Of a stretch of DNA of 11,628 nt, positions 6,623 through 11,628 are shown piece after piece. How positions within the stretch are numbered: the stretch's first letter is position 1; each line of letters begins with the position of its first letter. The position numbers were made by a program, and so were the translations under genes. Source of the DNA: Lachnospiraceae bacterium (GTDB lineage Bacteria > Bacillota > Clostridia > Lachnospirales > Lachnospiraceae); assembly GCA_016301965.1 (NCBI GenBank), contig JAEDOO010000050.1, positions 1 to 11,628 on the forward strand, in the 5' to 3' direction. The notes under the pieces are model-generated. The model saw only the letters and a list, made by a program, of their open reading frames with translations, did not search any database and was not told where the DNA came from.

Positions 6623-8305
6623 ATGGACAGAGAAAACAAACACAGAGATCTGCAGATACAGATCGGTGACGAGACCGTGAACATTCCATATGGCACAACA
6701 CTTTCTGTGCTGGCTGAACAGTATTACGATGAAAGGCATGAATATCCGGCACTTTTGGCGCGGGTAGATGGGAAACTCAGAGAACTGCACAAAGCGATTC
6801 GCCGTGACTGTCGGGTGAGCTTTGTGTCCATGGAAGATTCCATCGGCAGAAAAACCTATCGCCGCAGCATGAACCTTCTGTTTTTAAAAGCAATATATCA
6901 TGTTGTTGGGCGCAGCCATCTGGAAAAAGTGGTTTTGCATTTTGCCGTAGGAGATGGATTTTATTATACCGTCCATGGTGATGTCAAGCTTAATGAGGAG
7001 CTTATCGAAAAGGTTAAAACCTGTATGCAGGAAATGGTGGAAAAAAAGATTCCGCTGATGAAGCGGGACATCAGTACGCAGGATGCGATTGCCTTGTTTC
7101 ACCAGTATGGCATGTACGATAAGGAAAAATTGTTCCGGTATCGCAGAGTATCCAAGGTGAATATTTATGATATGGATGGCTATGAAGATTATCTGTATGG
7201 TTTTATGGTGAATCACACCGGTTATCTGAAAATATTTGATCTTCTGCAGTTTGAGGATGGTATTGTACTTCTGATGCCGGGAAAAGAACATCCGGATCAG
7301 CTTAAGCCTTTTGCACCCTCGAGAAAGGTCTTTGAGGTGCAGAAAGAAGCAGAAACATGGGCAGAAAAACTGGATGTGTCCACGGTGGGGGATCTCAATG
7401 AGCGGATCAGCCAGGGGAAAATGAACCAGCTGTTTCTGGTGGCAGAAGCTTTACAGGAAGGCAGGATCGCCAGAATTGCAGAAGAGATCGCAGCTCGTCC
7501 TACGGTTAAATTTGTGATGATCGCCGGCCCCTCCTCTTCTGGAAAAACTACCTTTTCCCGCCGGCTGTCGGTTCAGCTGATTGCGCATGGTTTGAAACCT
7601 CATGCGATTTCCGTTGATAATTATTTTAAATCCAGAAGAGAAACCCCCAGAGACAAAACGGGGGACTATGATTATGAGTGCCTTGAAGCGCTGGATGTGG
7701 AATTGTTTAATCAGGATATGAACCGCCTTCTTGAAGGAGAGAGCGTCAAATTACCCACCTATAATTTTGTTACGGGTGAACGGGAGTATAAAGAGCCGCC
7801 ATTGACTATTGGTTCGGAAGATGTACTGGTTATCGAGGGAATTCACTGTCTGAATGATGCTTTCAGCTATTCTCTGCCAAAAGAAAAGAAATACAAAATC
7901 TATATCAGTGCACTGACCCAGCTGAATGTGGATGAGCACAACAGAATTCCTACTACAGACGGACGCCTCCTTCGACGAATCGTCCGGGACAATCGTACCC
8001 GCGGAACAAATGCCCGGGAGACCATTGCCAGATGGCCTTCAGTACGGCGGGGAGAGGAAAACAACATTTTTCCCTATCAGGAAGAGGCAGATGTTATTTT
8101 TAATTCGGCGCTTTTGTATGAGCTGTCTGTGCTGAAAATGTATGCGGAACCGCTGCTGTTTCAGGTACGGCGAGAGGATAAGGAGTATGATGAGGCGGTG
8201 CGTCTGTTGAAATTTCTTGATTATTTTCTTCCCATGCCGAGTGAAGAAGTGCCGCATAATTCTATTTTGAGAGAGTTTATTGGGAACAGTTGTTTTGATG
8301 TCTGA
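6623..8305 (+). CDS. Uridine kinase-like nucleoside kinase with N-terminal TGS and tRNA-synthetase-like domains
   Basis: This 560-residue protein has three parts. Residues 10-70 are a TGS-like domain (GDETVNIPYGTTLSVLAEQY). Residues 80-220 resemble the threonyl/alanyl-tRNA synthetase second additional domain (HVVGRSHLEKVVLHFAVGDGF at 93-113), but the spaced metal-binding histidines are not intact. Residues 294-520 are a uridine kinase/phosphoribulokinase P-loop domain with Walker A GPSSSGKT (302-309), the substrate-site VDNYF (331-335) and EGIH (405-408). Proteins of this build are usually annotated as nucleoside or uridine kinases, phosphorylating a nucleoside with NTP; the actual substrate is not readable here. 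AGGAGG (6611-6616) sits 6 nt before the ATG. The adenine deaminase gene begins 23 bp after the stop, supporting a shared transcript and a role in salvage. The N-terminal domains suggest RNA or regulatory binding, but that is inference. Confidence 0.9.
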   Translation: MDRENKHRDLQIQIGDETVNIPYGTTLSVLAEQYYDERHEYPALLARVDGKLRELHKAIRRDCRVSFVSMEDSIGRKTYRRSMNLLFLKAIYHVVGRSHLEKVVLHFAVGDGFYYTVHGDVKLNEELIEKVKTCMQEMVEKKIPLMKRDISTQDAIALFHQYGMYDKEKLFRYRRVSKVNIYDMDGYEDYLYGFMVNHTGYLKIFDLLQFEDGIVLLMPGKEHPDQLKPFAPSRKVFEVQKEAETWAEKLDVSTVGDLNERISQGKMNQLFLVAEALQEGRIARIAEEIAARPTVKFVMIAGPSSSGKTTFSRRLSVQLIAHGLKPHAISVDNYFKSRRETPRDKTGDYDYECLEALDVELFNQDMNRLLEGESVKLPTYNFVTGEREYKEPPLTIGSEDVLVIEGIHCLNDAFSYSLPKEKKYKIYISALTQLNVDEHNRIPTTDGRLLRRIVRDNRTRGTNARETIARWPSVRRGEENNIFPYQEEADVIFNSALLYELSVLKMYAEPLLFQVRREDKEYDEAVRLLKFLDYFLPMPSEEVPHNSILREFIGNSCFDV

Positions 8306-8328
8306 AAAAGAGACCGAGGGGAAACTAA

Positions 8329-10092
8329 ATGAATACAGAAGAATTTCTGAAAGAACAGATCGCTGTTGCCAGCAGACGCAAAAAAGCAGATCTGGTGCTG
8401 AAAAACGGCAGGATCCTGAATGTGTTTACAGAAAAGCTGGAAGAGGCCGATGTGGCCATTAGGAATGGCTATATTGCAGGCATCGGAACGTATGAAGGAG
8501 AACAGGAAGTGGATCTATCCGGAAAGATCATCTGTCCGGGTTTTCTGGATGGTCATATTCATCTGGAAAGCTCCATGGTATCTCCGGAAGAATTTACCCG
8601 GGCGGTAGTGCCCCATGGTACCACCGGTGTGATCACCGATCCCCATGAGATTGCAAATGTGGCCGGCGCAGAGGGAATCGAATACATGCTGGAAGCAACG
8701 AAAAGATTGCCGCTGAAGGTATGGTTTATGCTGCCTTCCTGTGTTCCGGCTACGGGGCTGGATGAATCGGGAGCCGTCCTATTGGCAGACCAGCTGCAGA
8801 GCTATTACAGTAAGGATCGTGTGCTGGGACTGGCGGAAATGATGAATGCCTACGGTACAGTACAGGCAGAGGAAGACATTCTGGACAAGCTCTGTGAGGC
8901 CTGGGACCAGAAAAAAGTAATTGACGGACATGCTCCGGGACTGACCGGAGAGGCACTGAATGCTTATGTGGCGGCCGGTGTGGGTTCCGATCATGAGTGT
9001 ATCACAGCAGAGGAAGCTTTTGAAAAGCTTGGCCGCGGTCAATGGATCATGATTCGTGAGGGGACAGCAGCCAAAAACTTAAAGGCGCTGCTGCCGCTTT
9101 GTAAAGAGCCCTATTGCCATCGATGTATGTTTGTAACAGATGACAAGCATCCGGGGGATCTTGTCAAGGCAGGACATATGGATGGGATTATCCGTCAGGC
9201 AGTGGCCTGGGGTACAGATCCGATAACTGCGATAAAAATGGCCACCTGGAATACGGCACAGTATTTCGGACTTCGCTCCAGAGGGGCTGTGGCTGTGGGC
9301 TATCGGGCAGATCTGGCGGTGATAGCGGATCTGCAGGAAATTCGCGTGTGCGAGGTCTATCGGGCCGGAAAACTGGTGGCAAAAGACGGACATATGACAG
9401 AAGCGCGAAGTGAAGATCCGCAGAAAATGGAAGAACGAAAAAAACGTTACCCCAGAGTGTATCGTTCTTTTCAGATGCGTCGGGTGCGAGAGGAAGATTT
9501 TTCTCTGGAAAAACAGGGAGAATATATCCGGGCAATCCGCCTCATATCCCATGAACTGTTGACACAGGAGGCGGAGTATGCCTGGACACAGCAGGAAGGC
9601 TTTGCACCTGGGGTTAATATAAAACAGGATCTGATCAAGATCGCTGTACTGGAAAGACATCACGGTACAGGTCATGTGGGTGTGGGATTTCTTGCGGGAT
9701 ATGGTCTGCAGGCGGGAGCCGTGGCTACCAGTGTGGCTCACGATTCTCACAATCTGATCGTGGCCGGAGTAAATGATGCGGATATGACCTTGGCCGCCAA
9801 TACGGTAAGAGATACCCGGGGTGGTCTGGCAGTAGTTAAGGAGGGGCAGGTACTGGGAAGTATGCCGCTGCCCATTGGAGGGTTAATGACACCGGAACCG
9901 GTGGAAAAAGCAGATCAAACTCTGGAGAGATTAAAAAAACTGGCCAGAGAACTGGGAATTCCGGAAACGATTGATCCGTTTATGACTCTGGCATTTGTCA
10001 GTCTGCCGGTCATCCCCAGTCTTCGACTGAATACGCTGGGATTGATCGATGTACAGCAGCAGAAAATCGTATCGCAAACTTACAATAAATGA
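8329..10092 (+). CDS. ade: Adenine deaminase
   Basis: Ade converts adenine to hypoxanthine and ammonia, feeding adenine into the inosine/guanine branch of purine salvage. It is a cytosolic amidohydrolase-superfamily metalloenzyme of 587 residues, the usual length. The binuclear metal site is visible: HxH in GFLDGHIHLESSMV (His76, His78), the acidic AEMMN segment (Glu170), His201 in DGHAPGL, His222 in SDHE and the aspartates of VTDDKHPGDL (Asp271/272). The composite beta domain is formed by residues 20-70 and about 320-355. The family-specific C-terminal domain carries ERHHGTGHVGVGFLAGYGL (about 443-461) and VAHDSHNLIVAGVND. GAGGGG (8316-8321) supports the ATG at 8329. The gene sits between the nucleoside kinase and a transporter gene in one apparent operon. 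The related guanine/cytosine deaminases lack this C-terminal domain, so the call is firm. Confidence 0.96.
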   Translation: MNTEEFLKEQIAVASRRKKADLVLKNGRILNVFTEKLEEADVAIRNGYIAGIGTYEGEQEVDLSGKIICPGFLDGHIHLESSMVSPEEFTRAVVPHGTTGVITDPHEIANVAGAEGIEYMLEATKRLPLKVWFMLPSCVPATGLDESGAVLLADQLQSYYSKDRVLGLAEMMNAYGTVQAEEDILDKLCEAWDQKKVIDGHAPGLTGEALNAYVAAGVGSDHECITAEEAFEKLGRGQWIMIREGTAAKNLKALLPLCKEPYCHRCMFVTDDKHPGDLVKAGHMDGIIRQAVAWGTDPITAIKMATWNTAQYFGLRSRGAVAVGYRADLAVIADLQEIRVCEVYRAGKLVAKDGHMTEARSEDPQKMEERKKRYPRVYRSFQMRRVREEDFSLEKQGEYIRAIRLISHELLTQEAEYAWTQQEGFAPGVNIKQDLIKIAVLERHHGTGHVGVGFLAGYGLQAGAVATSVAHDSHNLIVAGVNDADMTLAANTVRDTRGGLAVVKEGQVLGSMPLPIGGLMTPEPVEKADQTLERLKKLARELGIPETIDPFMTLAFVSLPVIPSLRLNTLGLIDVQQQKIVSQTYNK

Positions 10093-10117
10093 CATCATGA
10101 AGGGACAGAATATACAA

Positions 10118-11074
10118 ATGAATATGCTAAAAGAGAATAATTTACAGAAACCGATGGTGGTTGCCTTGCTGGCACTGGTCTGCTGTTTTTTGTGGGGAAG
10201 TGCGTTTCCCTGTATTAAGATCGGCTATCAGCTGTTTGCTATTGCCGCAGAGGACAGTGTTTCCCAGCTTTTCTTTGCGGGCTGCCGTTTCACTCTTGCC
10301 GGTGTCCTGGTGATACTGTTTGGGAGTTTAGCCGGACGAAAGATGTTAAAACCGCAGTCTGGCAGTTGGAAAATGGTGTTTGTGCTGGCTTTATTTCAGA
10401 CGGTTTTGCAGTATGTACTGTTTTATATGGGATTGGCACACACCACGGGAGTGAAGTCTTCGATCATTGAGGCGGCAAATGTTTTTATTGCGATTTTATT
10501 TGCTGTTTTTCTGTTTCATTTTGAATCTCTTACGGCGAAAAAGGTGATTGGCTGTATCGTCGGTTTTGCGGGTGTTGTACTGATCAATATGACGGGAAGT
10601 GGTATGGATGCCTCTTTTTCTCTGAAGGGTGAAGGCGCTATTCTCGGATCCACCATTGCCTATGCCTTGTCAGCCGGTCTGGTCAAGCTGTTTTCACGGA
10701 AAGAAGATCCTGTGGTTTTAAGCGGATACCAATTCTGCGTGGGCGGAGCAGTGATGATGATTCTGGGAGCTGGAATGGGTGGTCGTCTGACGGTGACACG
10801 GCCTGCGGCATTTCTTCTTTTGCTGTATATGGCGATCATTTCTGCAGTGGCCTATACGATCTGGGGAATATTGCTGAAATATAATCCTGTAGCCAGAGTA
10901 TCGGTGTACGGTTTTATGAATCCGGTGTTTGGAGTGATCCTGTCTGCGTTTTTGCTGGGCGAAAAGAACCAGGCCTTCGGCCTGCAGGGCGTAGCGGCGC
11001 TGGTGCTGGTTTGCATCGGTATTTATGTGGTAAACAGGCAGCCCAAAGGGAAGCGTCATACTAAGGTTGTATAG
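10118..11074 (+). CDS. DMT-superfamily (EamA) transporter, substrate unknown
   Basis: This 318-residue integral membrane protein has about ten hydrophobic segments arranged as two five-helix halves, each an EamA repeat. The first half starts with ALLALVCCFLWGSAFPCIKIG (about 16-36), the typical DMT opening with Trp-Gly-Ser. The second starts near ILGSTIAYALSAGLVKLFSR. It ends in a basic cytoplasmic tail, RQPKGKRHTKVV. The frame stays open upstream to an ATG at 10049 inside ade, but the in-frame ATG at 10118 is preferred: GAAGGGA (10099-10105) precedes it by 12 nt, and the extension would be polar and overlap ade. Family members export amino acids, metabolites or purines, and this sequence does not decide between them. 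Its place 25 bp after adenine deaminase suggests purine or nucleoside traffic, which is only inference. Confidence 0.88.
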   Translation: MNMLKENNLQKPMVVALLALVCCFLWGSAFPCIKIGYQLFAIAAEDSVSQLFFAGCRFTLAGVLVILFGSLAGRKMLKPQSGSWKMVFVLALFQTVLQYVLFYMGLAHTTGVKSSIIEAANVFIAILFAVFLFHFESLTAKKVIGCIVGFAGVVLINMTGSGMDASFSLKGEGAILGSTIAYALSAGLVKLFSRKEDPVVLSGYQFCVGGAVMMILGAGMGGRLTVTRPAAFLLLLYMAIISAVAYTIWGILLKYNPVARVSVYGFMNPVFGVILSAFLLGEKNQAFGLQGVAALVLVCIGIYVVNRQPKGKRHTKVV

Positions 11075-11078
11075 AAAG

Positions 11079-11279
11079 CAGCCTGAGAAAGCTAAAAAGA
11101 AGAAACAGGCTGCCAGAATGAAGATAAAGGCAGCCTGTCAGGAAAAAAGGAGAAACCAGGCTGTCCAAGAGGAAGAAAAAGTCAGCCTGAGAAAGCCAAA
11201 AAGAAGAAACAGGCTGCCAGGATGAAGATAAAGGCAGCCTGTCAGGAAAAAAGGAGAAACCAGGCTGCCCAAGAGGAAA
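11079..11279. repeat. 104-bp tandem duplication built from CAGCCTG/CAGGCTG heptads
   Basis: Unit 1 begins at 11079 and unit 2 at 11183, a period of 104 bp. Over the first 90 or so positions they differ by only three substitutions, all C/T or A/G transitions; the second copy is then a few bases shorter. Within each unit CAGCCTG and its reverse complement CAGGCTG alternate, at 11079, 11106, 11131, 11157, then 11183, 11210, 11235, 11261, with an extra CAGGCTG at 11283. The strongest pairing is a 10-bp perfect stem, ACAGGCTGCC with GGCAGCCTGT, around a 14-nt loop (11105-11138 and 11209-11242). The spacers are nearly pure A/G. It lies in the 3' untranslated region of the transporter gene, before the terminator. 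No gene with a start and ribosome binding site is evident in it. Confidence 0.88.
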
Positions 11280-11297
11280 AAACAGGCTGTTCAGACA

Positions 11298-11325
11298 AAA
11301 AATCCGGCTCATCAGCCGGATTTTT
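11298..11325. terminator. Bidirectional intrinsic terminator shared by the eamA operon and rnpB
   Basis: A perfect 12-bp stem pairs 11298-11309 (AAAAATCCGGCT) with 11314-11325 (AGCCGGATTTTT) around the 4-nt loop CATC. A-tracts and T-tracts flank both sides, so it can terminate transcripts from either direction: the transporter operon on the plus strand and RNase P RNA on the minus strand, whose 3' end lies about 24 nt away. Confidence 0.9.
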
Positions 11326-11348
11326 ACAATACAACGAAGTTTTGATGA

Positions 11349-11628
11349 ATAGAGCGGGTCGATAAGCCGGGTTATGTCGTTGAATGATCATCTATCTAGG
11401 ACTGCCGTTGCCGACAGCCTCAAGCGACCTACCTAAAACGCGACGGGCCGCCGCATGGTTTTGTTTCGGTCTTGCTTCGGATGGGGTTTACATGTGCCCT
11501 GCCTGTTACCAGCCAGGCGGTAGTCTCTTACACTGCCTTTCCACCCTTACCGGCAAAAGCCGGCGGTTTATTTCTGTTGCACTGGCCTGGGAGTCACCTC
11601 CACCGGACGTTATCCGGCATCCTGCCCT
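11349..11628 (-). ncRNA. rnpB: RNase P RNA (class A), 3' portion, cut by the window end
   Basis: This is the catalytic RNA of RNase P, which removes 5' leaders from precursor tRNAs. On the minus strand the conserved landmarks occur in order: GTGCAACAGAAATAAACCGC (11564-11583), CCGGTAAGGGTGGAAAGG (11536-11553), GGTAGGTCGCTTGAGG (about 11422-11437), CTAGATAGATGATCATTCAA (about 11380-11399) and finally ACATAACCCGGCTTATCGAC, whose GACCCGCTC (11352-11360) should form the 3' strand of helix P1. The peripheral helices suggest the A-type architecture. About 280 nt lie in the window; the first 60-100 nt, including the 5' P1 strand and the GAGGAAAGTCC region, lie beyond position 11628. The exact mature 3' end is estimated. 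Transcription converges on the transporter operon and ends at the terminator at 11298-11325. Confidence 0.95.

Noticed and set aside
9079..9750. Minus-strand open frame of 223 codons opposite ade
   Set aside because: It lies wholly inside adenine deaminase, which has all its metal ligands, and shows no recognisable domain; it is a shadow frame.
10049..10117. Upstream extension of the transporter by 23 residues, overlapping ade
   Set aside because: There is no ribosome binding site for the ATG at 10049, the added residues are polar and basic, and GAAGGGA supports the start at 10118.
11079..11286. Possible CRISPR or toxin-antitoxin-like array
   Set aside because: There are only two long, contiguous units with no unique spacers and no cas genes; it is a tandem duplication with internal palindromes.
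11061..11312. Minus-strand open frame of 83 codons across the tandem repeat
   Set aside because: It begins inside the bidirectional terminator, its Phe/Leu/Ser content simply reflects the A/G-rich repeat on the other strand, and no start signal is visible.

Overview
The window looks like chromosomal DNA from a low-to-mid GC Firmicute, most probably a Clostridia/Lachnospiraceae-type organism. Three things point there: strong AGGAGG-type ribosome binding sites, the gene order dgt-dnaG-rpoD-trmK, and a class A RNase P RNA of Firmicute appearance. The species cannot be named from the sequence. Almost every gene is a recognisable housekeeping gene, and I see no phage, transposase, CRISPR array, tRNA or rRNA.

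Layout, left to right. (1) 1-1600: a good extended -10 promoter drives a small operon with a divergent protein resembling the MetH (B12-dependent methionine synthase) reactivation domain, then an unknown single-pass membrane protein with a charged coiled coil. A strong intrinsic terminator closes it. (2) 1600-6557: a macromolecular-synthesis operon of dNTP triphosphohydrolase (dgt), DNA primase (dnaG), the primary sigma factor (rpoD/sigA) and the tRNA m1A22 methyltransferase (trmK), also closed by a terminator-like hairpin. It links dNTP pool control, replication priming, transcription initiation and tRNA modification. (3) 6567-11325: a TGS-domain uridine kinase-like nucleoside kinase, adenine deaminase (ade) and a ten-helix DMT/EamA transporter. 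This looks like a nucleoside/nucleobase salvage operon with a permease of unknown substrate at the end. (4) 11079-11628: a 104-bp tandem repeat built from alternating CAGCCTG/CAGGCTG heptads, a symmetric bidirectional terminator, and on the minus strand the 3' three-quarters of rnpB, converging on the upstream operon and cut by the window end.

The items most worth a second look are non-coding. The first is a pair of nearly identical 27-bp hairpin elements at 813-839 and 6568-6594, in opposite orientations in two unrelated leaders; they look like members of a dispersed genomic repeat family. The second is the heptad-rich tandem repeat before the shared eamA/rnpB terminator; its few copy differences are mostly synonymous in one lysine-rich frame. 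I do not see a convincing novel multi-gene system here.
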